A DNA stretch of 20,000 bases from contig VIGQ01000387.1 of the NCBI GenBank assembly GCA_009663005.1, forward strand, positions 1-20,000, written 5' to 3'. Under the pieces are notes generated by a model. That model saw nothing but the letters and a program-made list of their open reading frames with translations. It searched no databases and was not told where the DNA came from. This DNA is from Actinidia chinensis (lineage: Eukaryota > Streptophyta > Magnoliopsida > Ericales > Actinidiaceae). The translations under genes were made by a program, and so were the position numbers. This document shows positions 1 to 9,939 of the stretch, piece after piece (position 1 is the stretch's first letter; each line of letters begins with the position of its first letter).

Positions 1-1526
1 GAAATACTTCCAGCCAACGTAGATGTCCCTTCCAGTTAAGCAATCCCAGGAAACTAAACAAAAAAATGAGAAAAAAAAACAAAAAACAAATACAAACACA
101 CGTTGAAAATAAATTTTTAATTGATTAAAAATAGACACATTTTCAATATTTTGGACTAATTGCGTAATGCCCAAAAATCTCTAGGGCAAAAATGAGGTTA
201 ATTCTTGTTAATTGTTTTCAGTAGCAAGTTTATATGACGTTGATTTTGATATTGGTATTATAAAATAATATTACTTAAAACTAGGATAAACAAATCTTAA
301 TGAATCCAATGCCACTACGCGCCTAAAAAGTCAGCAACAATTTATAATTAAATGTTGCCACCGTGTAATAAAGATGACGTGATATAACGGTTGTAAATGA
401 ATATTCTAGGGCTTTTCTTTGGACTGAAACACCACACCACACTATTCATGCTTATCTTCCCCCTCTTCTTGGGTTAGTTTTCTAGAAACATCCTGATATG
501 CTAACATATTAATAACAAATTATCTGGCCGATCAATCTATTTTTGCTTATGCTAATATTGTAGCAAATGATAACCGATTCCATTAAAAAATATGGACCTG
601 AATGGATATAATGATATTCAAAACAATTTAAATAACTTGACTATTCTAATTCCACCTCAACTATATAAGAAGAGGAATGTTAATTTTATTATCATAGGGC
701 TTTAACCAACAGAACAAGAATTTAAATTTAAGTCAAGACAAATGAGATTATGTATCTTTTAAATCCTCACGATATTATTAGGTATCGAAATAAGTACAAA
801 TATTACATCTTTGTTTTAGTACAATTACACTTAAACTTTAACCCTATTAGGTACAAATGCTTGTAGCTAAGGGCCTACTTATTTTATGAAAGATGTCCTG
901 ATTGGTATCAATCCATAATAGGAGTTCATTGAGACAAGTTTATGTTTAGGACCAGTATATTTTAATATTGAATCCTAATTTAATTCTTTCTTTACAGATA
1001 GAAATATCTGACAGTATTAAATTTCAAATTACTATCCATGGGATTAATTTCCTTCCAGGTTCTAAATTAGTGCGGTTATATATCGTAATATTATAAATAC
1101 TGAATATTTTAGCACCTAATGTTAAACATATAAGTAATCACTGCTGTATTTACAACTTATTGAGTTCAATATGTTTGAATAAAGAAGGAATAGCAGGGTA
1201 AAGATTAATATCTTGGAATTAAATTATCTTTTCTGATAATTGGAAAGCTGGCTAATTCCACCCACTCTATTATAAACTAAGACAATAGAAAATTAAACTG
1301 AAATAGAATAGAGATATTTATTCAAATTTTTAGAAAAACTAACAATTACCTTGTATAAAGTATACATCCCCTTTTTAGTGCTAGTTCATCTGTGGCTAGA
1401 TCATCTACATCAGTGCATCTAGTGACCCTAGGAATATTTAAAGATAATACTTTTTCAAATCCGAAAATATCAGTTGAATAGTATTAGGATATCCCTAATA
1501 AAATTCCACATGGATTACCAAGAAAC
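1..1526. other. A+T-rich intergenic DNA, no gene seen
   Basis: The stretch is dense in A and T runs and in stops in all frames. I see no open frame with protein-like composition, no RNA gene and no clear repeat. A TATA-like string near 660 (ctatataagaagagg) has no gene downstream and carries little weight. The last 8 bases (1519-1526) form the left half of the possible target duplication of the next element. Confidence 0.7.
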
Positions 1527-1742
1527 CATTGGGCAGTCCCCAGGGGGTGAGGGGTTGCCCCCAACTGTGAAAATTCCAAAAAAACAATTATTTTTTTAAT
1601 TTTTTGAAAAAAACTTCTATTAGTTTTGACTATTTTTCTATGAATATATACAATTGGCCCCCTAAAAGGTTTTAAACCGAAATGGTTCGTATTAAAAATG
1701 TATAATTCGGCCCCCCTAACGAAAATCCTGCGTCCGCTACTG
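1527..1742. mobile_element. hAT-like non-autonomous element relic
   Basis: A 216-bp block carries G/C runs near both ends in otherwise A+T-rich DNA. Read on the minus strand it begins CAGTAGCGGACGCAGGATTT and soon reaches a run of G, the style of plant hAT relatives that begin CAG.GGCGGA. It is flanked by CAAGAAAC (1519-1526) and CAAGGAAC (1743-1750), matching at 7 of 8 bases, the duplication length expected for hAT elements. The opposite end (CATTGGGCAGTCCCC) matches the inverted end only weakly. It has no coding capacity. The element class is inferred from the end style and duplication length. Confidence 0.5.
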
Positions 1743-1750
1743 CAAGGAAC

Positions 1751-2288
1751 AACAGAATTATTCCATCTGCAAGTGAAATAAATTTAGTTTATAATAGATT
1801 AAAGAAATTTTCACATAAATGGTGAGCAAGTACCATAATATTAAGAGATTTAGAGAAGTTGGGACTTTATGGAATCTAAATATGAAGGTTTTGTAAATTG
1901 ATATAAATTTAACCTATAATAGGGAAGATATGTGAAATATTTCAAACAAAACATTATTCGAATACAAAAGAATAACAGAGTTGTTACCCTTTTCCTGACT
2001 GGTTTTTAAACACTTATTATTGTCATGATTTGAAAAAAAAAATAAGAAATAGAAATATGTGGTTTTTGAAAAAATTGAAACCAAACCAGGAAAATGGTTG
2101 ATAATAGAAACTATTCAGTCTATTCACCCACCTACTAAATGGAAAATTACGCGTGAGTGAGAGAGGGAAAGAGGGATTGATTGTCCATTTTCTTTTGACG
2201 TTTGCTGCTTTTCACATGAATTTCATCGTAAAAACACTTCGAAGTGTCAGAAGGCATGTTTTGATGGCTGCGTCACACACCTTTTCAT
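1751..2288. other. A+T-rich intergenic DNA, no gene seen
   Basis: No recognisable gene is visible. A 60-codon open frame at 2153-2335 runs into the adjacent inverted-repeat element and has no recognisable domain, so I treat it as chance. Confidence 0.6.
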
Positions 2289-2487
2289 ATATGGCTCCGT
2301 TTGGTATTAGCATTATTTACGATTTGGCAATTTGAAATTTTTTATTTAAAATAAAAAAAAAATTAATTAGAATAGATTTTTTTATTTTTTCTTATTACTT
2401 TTTTTATAATAAAATTAAAAAAAATAATTTTTTTAATAATAAACTTAAAAAAAATATTTTGTAAATATTATTCAAATGGAGCCATAC
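2289..2487. mobile_element. MITE-like element with ATGGCTCC terminal inverted repeats
   Basis: The left end reads ATGGCTCCGTTTGGTATTA. The right end, read on the minus strand, gives ATGGCTCCATTTGAATAAT. The first 13 positions are identical except one, and agreement then falls off. The roughly 200-bp interior is almost pure A and T and has no reading frame. These are features of a miniature inverted-repeat transposable element. I do not see a convincing target duplication, so the superfamily is open. Confidence 0.55.
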
Positions 2488-2676
2488 TTCAAATAAAGAA
2501 AACAAACATTGAAAATTCATTGTGAAACACTCGGCAGGGAGGCCGAGAAACTTGCCACCCTTTTTGTCCGCCACTGCGGTTCGTTAGCGAGTGCACCCAA
2601 CCCCAACAACATCCAGTACGGTTCTAAAATTCACAAGTTCTGGAAACCCAAAAACCAATTAAAAAAAATGGTTGAA
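2488..2676. other. Intergenic stretch with a small GC-rich island and hairpin
   Basis: About 2528-2625 is clearly richer in G and C than its surroundings. It contains a short hairpin, CTCGGC-AGGGAG-GCCGAG, near 2530-2548. The string GTCCGCCACTG near 2566 resembles a hAT end, but I find no partner end, so it may be chance or the scar of a deleted element. Confidence 0.3.
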
Positions 2677-3718
2677 TTACACTGACTCTCCTGAAGTTTG
2701 CTTTTTAATACATAAAACACTTTTTGACATTTAAAAAATTACAATAAAACCTCCCCGAGATTTGCAAAAATTATAATTCGGAATCCCCTACACCCTTGTT
2801 CTCGTTTACAAAAATTAACAAAATACACACCAAGAGAGAGAAGAAAGAAAAACGAGATGGAGAAAGAGAGAGTAAATAGAGAGAGAGGTTTTGACCAGTT
2901 AGTTTTATTTTATTTTTTGGTTTGAATATCCTTGTAATGTTGGGAAAAAAAAATAAATTCACTTTTGTTACTTTTTCTTATTTTTTTACCCTTTTTGTTG
3001 TTAAATTGTTTATTATTAGGGAGGGTTGGGTGGAATACCAGTTATTGATGTTTTTTTTTAACAAAAAAAATAAATTCTCTTTTTATTACTTTTTTTTTAA
3101 CATGTTATTTTTATTTTTTATTATTATTTTTTATTTTTAATTACCTTGATTCATTTTTTTTATTTTTTCTTTTTAATAACATTGATTTTTTTTTAATATC
3201 ATTTGATTTTTTTTCCCTTTTAAGTACCCTTCGACTCCCAAAGGATATTAAAAAAAACAAAGGGTATTTAAAAGTAAAAAAATAAGGAAAAAGGTAAACA
3301 AAAAAAAAAATAAAAAAGGATACAAAAAAGAAAAAAAGTAACACAAAAAAGGAATTTATTTTTTGTTAAAAATAAATAAAAAGGTATAAAAATAATAATA
3401 AAAAATAAAAAAAAATAAAAGGATACAAAAATAAAACATAAGAAAAGTATCAAAAAGGGAATTTATTTTTTGTTTAAACGACTTAAAGGAATTAAAAAAA
3501 TAATTATAAACCAAAGTAAAAATAAAGTAAAAGGGGGAAAAAAAAGAGAGGAGTGGGGGGGTGGTATTTTGATATTTTCGTAAGGAGATAAAGATTGTTC
3601 AGGGGTTGGACTTGGAGGAGAATTTGGAAAACCTCAGGGGAGATCATCATAAATTTTTTAAACATCAGGTGGCTTGGTGTATTAAAGGGCAAACCTCAGG
3701 GTCGAGGTAAGTGTGTAA
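2677..3718. mobile_element. Roughly 1-kb near-palindromic (foldback-like) repeat element
   Basis: Three pairs of inverted segments are nested around a centre near 3235. Outermost, TTACACTGACTCTCCTGAAG at 2677 pairs with the 3718 end, whose minus strand reads TTACACACTTACCTCGACCC and continues TGAGGTTTGC. This similarity continues inwards as 'tttaaaaaatt' and 'cctcccc/ctcccctgaggtt'. Next, about 2940-2990 pairs with 3430-3480 around AATTTATTTTTT. Innermost, about 3058-3100 pairs with 3330-3372. The left half is T-rich and the right half A-rich. A GA-rich tract (2838-2890) has no mirror partner. There is no coding sequence: open frames inside are low-complexity K/F/I strings. This fits a foldback or MITE-type element. 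I cannot see a clear target duplication and the exact ends are uncertain. Confidence 0.6.
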
Positions 3719-3867
3719 GTCACCAATAAAAACTTAGTATTTAATATTTAAAAAAAATATAATTAACAGTTAATTTTTATGTCTTTTTAATTTTATTCAT
3801 GTAAGGATACTTTTACCTTTTTTTTATTTTACTTGGTATCTTATATTAAAGATATAGAAGTAGTTAA

Positions 3868-4205
3868 GTTCGTGCTTATGGACACTACATAAAAAAAAAA
3901 ACTATCTTCTAGACGTACTATTAAAGTTTAAATTAAAACCCAATAAGATATAAACGTCAGATAAAAAGAACAAGGGCACACTACATATACGAAGAAGCTT
4001 AATGATAAAAATATGCTCGGATTTAAAGATTTTTTTTCCTGGCTTAAGAATCTAGTGATTCTTCTTTTGAGAAGAAAAAATTAATTTTTTTTTGAAAAAA
4101 AATTAATTTCAGGTGAACTTTCAATCGTTTGATGAATTCAAATGTATTTCACACCATAGATAATATAGATGTTTGAGGATTCAAATGGGTGTGTTTGATA
4201 ATATG
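3868..4205. repeat. Diverged repeat family, copy 1
   Basis: It starts at the string GCTTATGGACACTAC and continues with GACGTACTATTAAAGTTT, then AGATATAAACG and CATATACGAAGAAGCT. The last two blocks have counterparts in copies 2 and 3. The end block (GAATTCAAATGTATTTCA) matches the 'TTAACTCAAATGGATTTAA' block of the other copies. The middle is shorter than in copies 2 and 3. It is non-coding. Confidence 0.45.
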
Positions 4206-4645
4206 ACTAGCAATGCCCCGTATCCAAAGTACTAGTTTAAAAACAACAAAATGAAGCGTACTATTAGAGTTTTACAATCTAAAAATATATAAGATATAAA
4301 TACAAATAAAAGATAATTGCATAGATATAGATGATGATATAATTGTACAAAAGGAGAAGAATTAAAATTTCTAATAATTTTAAAAAAGTGGTGAAAGAAA
4401 TAGGTGTTTTAGTTTTTTGTGGGTCTCACTAAAAATGATTCAAGGGTTAAAATTATACCAACTTTAGCGTTTTGTCCATTGAATAAGAATCTATGTAAAT
4501 TTTACATTTTGAACAGAAGAAGTAATATTTTTTGGAGAAAAAAACATATATTGCACTCTTTAGATTAATTCAAAAGAATTTCAAACCGTAAATAGAGAAG
4601 ATAATTTTAAATCAAAATAAGTTATGAGTTAGATTAGAGACTAGT
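4206..4645. repeat. Diverged repeat family, copy 2
   Basis: Its blocks run in the same order as in copies 3 and 4: GCGTACTATTAGAGTTTTAC, AAGATATAAATAC, then GTGGGTCTCACTAAAAATGA near 4420, TTTTGTCCATTGAATAAGAA near 4472, GAAGTAATATTTTTTGGAG and a final 'attcaaaagaatttcaaaccgt' block. It ends near ACTAGTACTTACTCGTGC, where copy 3 begins, so copies 2 and 3 are nearly head to tail. It is non-coding. Confidence 0.5.
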
Positions 4646-5135
4646 ACTTACTCGTGCTCCGGACACTAAGATCCCCTAAAAAAAGACCAATTCTTAAGCA
4701 TACTCGTAGAATTTTCCACTAAAAAAAATAGATAAAATATACAACTCAGATATAAGAACATGCAGGCATATACGAAGAGCTACATACTACAAAATAAAAA
4801 AATAAACTAGAAAGTATAATGATTCTTTAAAATGTTGTAGTTGGGGAGAAATGAGAAAAAATAAAAGGGTGTTCTTAATTGTTTATTTTTCTGTGGATCC
4901 CACTAAAAAAATGATCCAATGCATAAAAAAATAGGCACAGCTTAGAGGTTTTTAGCCATGGATAAAAACATATGTGGGCCCTACACATTTTGAGAGCATG
5001 AAGTGATTATTTTGGGAAAAAAAAATAATCTCAAGTGAAATCTCAAAAACGTTGGATTAACTCAAATGGATTTAACCGTAAATGTTGAGATAGTTTTGAG
5101 ATTAAAAGAGTTGTATTTTATATTATAGATTAATT
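4646..5135. repeat. Diverged repeat family, copy 3
   Basis: This is the longest copy. It opens with GTGCTCCGGACACTAAGATC, comparable to the opening of copy 1, then CTCAGATATAAGAACATGCA and GGCATATACGAAGAGCTACA. It continues with GTGGATCCCACTAAAAAAAT near 4895, TAGCCATGGATAAAAACATA near 4953, GAAGTGATTATTTTGGGA and GATTAACTCAAATGGATTTA. Copy 4 repeats the last four blocks in the same order. It is non-coding. Confidence 0.55.
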
Positions 5136-5569
5136 TGGATATTTAAAAAATATTTGTCTTTCTTATAGATTGTTTTGTCATATTATGATAAATTTATTTA
5201 AATAGTTATTTTTATTAAATACTTTATTACAACCATTTGATAAATAATTTTAATGAAATATAAAAAAAAAGGACGTATGAAAATAAAACTTTCCTTCTAT
5301 TTGAGGTAATGTTTTATCTAATTTATTTTCTTACCTTTGAGTATCTTCGACTAAAATGTTTTCACAGATTAATAATATTTTATACTTTTTCGTTTTCTCT
5401 TGATGAAAAGAGTATTAAAAAATAAAAAATGTATCTAATTTAAGAAAAGTTCACTAAAAATAAAAAATAATATTTTATCTTCAAATTAAATTAATTTTTG
5501 ATATTTTTAGACTTCTTATCGTCAAAATAATAACATAATATTAAAAAATTCAATCAGTAGTAAAAAAAA
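5136..5569. other. A+T-rich spacer between repeat copies, no gene seen
   Basis: The sequence is almost entirely A and T. Part of it could be a highly decayed upstream portion of copy 4, but I find no blocks that prove it. Confidence 0.5.
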
Positions 5570-5866
5570 TTATTAAACAAAAAAAATGAGAGGAAAAAAA
5601 AGGTGTGTTTAATTTTGTTGTAGGTCCACTAAAAAATGAATCCAATGGATAAAAACATATGCCCATCTTTAACGGTCTTTTGTCCATGAATAAGAACCTA
5701 ATGGGTGCTCACAACTTGAGAAGAAGGAAGTGATATTTTGAGAGGAAAAAAAAAATAATCCCAAGGGGAAACTCGACCATTGAGATTAACTCAAATTAAT
5801 TTTAATCTAAAATACGAGGAGATAGATTTGAATTCCAAAATGAGTTGTGATTTTATATATAAATAG
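5570..5866. repeat. Diverged repeat family, copy 4 (partial)
   Basis: It carries the downstream blocks seen in copies 2 and 3: GTAGGTCCACTAAAAAATGA, TTTTGTCCATGAATAAGAAC near 5678, GGAAGTGATATTTTGAGAGG and GAGATTAACTCAAATTAATT. The upstream 'gacacta / tatacgaag' part is missing. It is non-coding. Confidence 0.5.
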
Positions 5867-8800
5867 AAAGGTATAAGGCGAAAAAGTTGTAATTTATTTG
5901 TTGACATTTTTACTGGAATATATATTTGGGCAATACCCAAAAATAAAATAATAAACATTTCAATATGGAAACAGGGAGAGTAATATATTTTTCTTTACAT
6001 TATCATTGGTTATATTGTAGTTAATTTTATTTTTAAATAAAATAATAAATTTGTGGCCCATTATCTTTTTAAATAAAAACTCTCTATGCAGTTATTTTAT
6101 CTAAGTGGGGATAGGAAACATGTAAAAAAAGATAATGCCAATAAGATATAACTTTATTATTTGATGGGAGAAGAAGATGTTCAGAAAATATACGTGAAAC
6201 TTTTTTCACAGAGAGAAAAAATAGTCTCTACCTCTAACAAGAGCGTTTGGGATATTCTATCTAGTACATGGATTAGGTATTGGATAGACTAGACGAAAAT
6301 TTCTCATATCGTTCTATAGTTCTGATGATTGTGATTACTCACAATCAGGAATCTTACTACTATGGTTGGAGGTATGTGTTCTTGGGTTTCCGCTTTAGTT
6401 TAATAAATTATGATATTTTATTGCTTACATTGCTTACAAATATTGATTACCAATAATTCCAGTTGCTAAGGACATCAGTTTTATTTAAGATAACTGGTTA
6501 CAAAAAAGTTCAATTTATCCAAAAGGTACATTTTATTTCATTTATCCCTCATCTAATTAGTATCTAAGCTTTTATAAAACAATTTAAACTTATTAAAAAT
6601 TCAGTGGAACATAGAATATGCTAATCAACAAAGCATGAATAATTGTTCAGTTTAAAATTTCATAGGACTTAATGGTAATTTTGAAGGGAATGTTAAACTT
6701 ATGAGGAGTTTTTCCAAAAACAAAAAAATACTTGCCTCACAAACACATTTGTACACCACAAGTACAATATGAGTGTTTGTGCAATGTGTGTTAATCTCCA
6801 TACCAATTCGTTTGTGGGCTTTTTTTTTTTTTTTGAATATTCCAAAAAACATTATTTTGTACAATTAACTTCTAAATAGTTAAATTTGTAATTTCAAAAA
6901 AAGAGGAGGAGTATAAAAGTAACTGTCATTTGTGACAAGGGGTGTCCGGAGAGGTGCGTGGGTGGTGAGTGGGGTGGTTCGAGAGGACAAGCAATTTACC
7001 CAAAACATTGAAGTTCTAGAAAAAAGTGGACTTTGTGTCAAATATGGTGCAGTTAACGCTCAAGTTATGGTCATTGAGTTGTGCAACCTACCCAAACATA
7101 TACAACACGTTGAGGTCATGACTTGTGTAAAGTCCCCTCATTGGCCTGTGATCAACCCATATTTGAGAATCTAAAAGCCAAAAAATGTCGAGGTTAGTGA
7201 TCTATATAAGGTAGATGAAGAATTAGGCTACTTAAAATTCAAATCAATTTTTTAAGCTTGCTATCAAAAATACTAAAATTTTTTAATGTTTTAATTTTTA
7301 TTAATGTACTGACTAAAAGTAAATAAAAAACAAAAACAAAAACAAAAAAGCCAACTCTTTGTAAGCCAAAAAAGTCCAAAAAAAAAAATTAAAAAAATGG
7401 TGCCAAACATAGCATAGTCTATATTTATACTTATAGCAAAAAAGCAGGAAAAAAACTAAAAAAAGTGGTGCCAAACGAGCTTAAACTAGTGCCTAGAGAA
7501 AGTATTTGAAAGAAGAAAAACATTATTGTTTTGTCTTTGTTTTGAGTTTGAAAGGAAATGAAATGAAAAAATAATAAATTTTCTTTGTTAGAAAATCTAC
7601 ATTACTACTGGTTTAAAGTTTTTTGCAGCTTAGATTAAATAAACACATTGAATCTCTCACTAATGAGCTAATACTAAAGGAGACGGTCCAACTCAAACTT
7701 GCACGAAATTAAGAAGGTAATAAAGTGTGGGAGGAGCTTATTTGGAGTGCTTATTATGAAGTTTTTATGTTGATATGCCATGGATATAAGCCTTTACACG
7801 CTATACAAAAATATTAAAGACTAATGTGATAATTTCCCCTATTGGGCTAGTTAAAAATATCATGGAATTAGCTTTTTTGTTTGCGAGTTTTTTGTTTTAA
7901 TAAATTAATTTCATAAAAAACTTTAAAACCGTCATGTCCTATTGAATTTGAAAAGATTAAAAAATTAAATATACTTCAACAAAAAAGTTACAAATACAAA
8001 AAAGAAGTTCATTTCTACGTGACTAATCTAAGCAAAAGTTTTTTTCTCAGCACTGTTATGGTTACTAGAAGTTTGAATTAAAAAAATTGACATAATTCAA
8101 AAGAATGGTTGAGATTTTACTTGGGACATGGAATTTACAACATAAGGAAATCTAAATCACTCATTTTAATTACTGAAGTTTTTCTTGCAAAATTCTATTG
8201 CTTTAAATTAGTAAAATTTTCTGGTATAAATGTTGCGGCCCATAGGGTTTCTCTTTTTCTTAGTGGATTTTTATTTATTCAATTAATCTACAAAGTTTTT
8301 TACAGTTAGAGTCTTTCGTCATCAAAAGAAATAGAAAATATATATATTATGATCAAAAAAATGAAAAAAAATCACTAAAAATAAAAAACTTAAAAATAAA
8401 ACGATAAAAGATCAAGATAATTTAAAAAATAGCTGAAACCGTAAAGTATTAAAATAATTGTAAAATCTGTGCACGCGGCCAGCATTTTTCAGTAAATTTT
8501 GGTATTAAAATTCCCATCCTATCATCTTCTCCCTGTATAGGATCATATGTTAATAGATTTAGTGAGTCAAGGGTATTTTCGTATTTTTTATTTTGCTAAT
8601 TTTATTTTTATTCTTAAATAATAGTCAAGGAGTTAAATGTTTTCTATTTTATTAATTTCTAAGTGGAACCGAGTAGGAATTCTTATTCTAGTTGATTTAA
8701 AATTTATTAGTTTACCAAATATTCAAGTCTTAGTTCTAATGAAATTACGAGTCTTTATGCTATAATCGGATAAACATTGTTTTTTAAAGACATATGATGA

Positions 8801-8986
8801 TGAATGAAAAAAATCACAGATTGTTTTTGGATGTAAATGACTATGATTAGGAATGTTAAAATGCTGTTTTGAAGACATTGCTCTATTCTTTATTTATTTA
8901 ATACTAGTGTTTAGATTGATTGTGTGCAGACATCAAAATGTAATATAAGTACGAGCATCTATCTGAGTCGATAACTGATTGTTTAC
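5867..8986. other. A+T-rich intergenic DNA, no gene recognised
   Basis: About 3.1 kb is without a recognisable gene. The longest open stretch (6932-7174 plus, 80 codons) would begin at GTG, has no recognisable domain, and lacks eukaryotic gene context. Another at 8109-8309 plus and one at 6652-6864 minus are equally anonymous. I treat all three as chance. The only structure I can support is the short direct repeat listed separately. Confidence 0.6.
7391..7476. repeat. Short direct repeat AAAAAA(G)TGGTGCCAAAC, two copies
   Basis: The string 'aaaaaaatggtgccaaac' at 7391-7408 recurs as 'aaaaaaagtggtgccaaac' at 7458-7476, 68 bases apart. Read on the minus strand both give GTTTGGCACCA followed by T runs, a style often found at ends of small plant transposons. 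I do not find a matching inverted end, so the whole element cannot be drawn. Confidence 0.35.
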
Positions 8987-9371
8987 TAGAGATGGCAATG
9001 GAGCGGTTCGTCCAACCCGAACCTGATTAAGCAAATCCTCCCCCGACCCCTCCAAACTCGTGAGGGGTGGGACCTCCAAAATTCCCATACCGTTACGCCT
9101 GCCACGTTTAAATTTTTTGTACATAATATAGATATATTTTTTAGAAACGGTTATAATATATATATACATAATATAAATTTATGGGATAATTAAAAAAATG
9201 ATAATTTTGTCAATTTATTAGTTAATTGGGGCGGGTTCGAGACGGGGCAACCCGACCCCAACCCGGGTTTTAATTTTTCTTCCATAACCCGTCTCGAACG
9301 TTTATTCCTACCCCAAATCCGCCCTATTAGGAGCGGGGCGGGCCCGATTTTTTCGGGGTAAGTGCCATCCA
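8987..9371. mobile_element. MITE-like 'GATGGCA...TGCCATC' element
   Basis: The left end reads TAGAGATGGCAATGG. The right end, on the minus strand, reads TGGATGGCACTTACCCCG, giving a shared GATGGCA core. GC-rich outer parts (cccgaccc- and ggggcggg-type strings) surround an A+T-rich centre with repeated 'ataatata'. Inside the right half a perfect 12-bp inverted pair, GTTCGAGACGGG / CCCGTCTCGAAC, lies at about 9235-9300. This architecture is common in non-autonomous plant elements with GATGGCA ends. The flanks (TTGTTTAC left, TGTGTTAC right) share only five of eight bases, so the target duplication is weak. There is no coding content. Confidence 0.55.
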
Positions 9372-9760
9372 TGTGTTACCAGAAGAGGTCGTTCCCCTCT
9401 CCTAGGATACCCACCTGAAAACTCACCAAGCCGCCCTCGCCGGCCGTACGGTCAGGAATAGAGTGAGGTGAATCCTGTACGTATGACTAAGTGATTCACT
9501 TTCATTAGCTAGGTATATGGCATGGAGGTCTTTCCCTACCCAACCGATCTGAGTACTGAAACGATTGTGTAAGAGACCGGTTGTTCTTTTTTTTTTTTTT
9601 TTTTTCTCTCTATGCTTATATGTCATAGGCATTCATTGGTGCTTTCCTTTTACGGACTGCTCCTATGTATCAAACATCTCTTTTTCTATAACCTCTTTGG
9701 AAGATAAGCTTTTGTTTAATCTATAGGTTTGTCTTTTTCTCTTTGGGGGTTGTATGTACC

Positions 9761-9939
9761 CAGGACCGCCCATCTCATGATGCCCAGGGGTCAGCTGACC
9801 CCCTCAAGTTTGAATTTTTTTGTTTTTGTCTATAGTTTTAGAAAAAAATTTCAAATTTACCCCCCTCAAATATAAATGCCCTAAAAAAAAAAAATTCAAC
9901 GGTTGCCCCCCTTATGTTTTTTTTCAGGTTCCGCCACTG
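9761..9939. mobile_element. 179-bp hAT-type non-autonomous insertion with perfect 8-bp duplication
   Basis: The element is bounded by TATGTACC on the left (9753-9760) and an identical TATGTACC on the right (9940-9947). An 8-bp duplication is the hallmark of hAT transposition. Its ends are CAGGACCGCC and, on the minus strand, CAGTGGCGGAACC. The latter matches the common plant hAT end style CAG.GGCGGA. The interior holds C runs and T/A runs like the relic at 1527-1742. It is too short to code for anything. Removing it rejoins 'gggggttg-tatgtacc-ccaacctgag', so the host sequence before insertion is readable. Confidence 0.8.

Noticed and set aside
2922..3453. Open frames of 60-72 codons rich in F, K, I and N, resembling membrane proteins
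   Set aside because: They are translations of A/T runs in the inverted-repeat element, with no start context and mirror-image counterparts on the other strand.
6932..7174. 80-codon plus-strand open frame
   Set aside because: Its first codon is GTG, no domain is recognisable, and there are no splice or promoter signals. It probably arose by chance.
9584..9605. T run as a possible transcription terminator
   Set aside because: No gene or hairpin precedes it. Long T runs are common in plant DNA.
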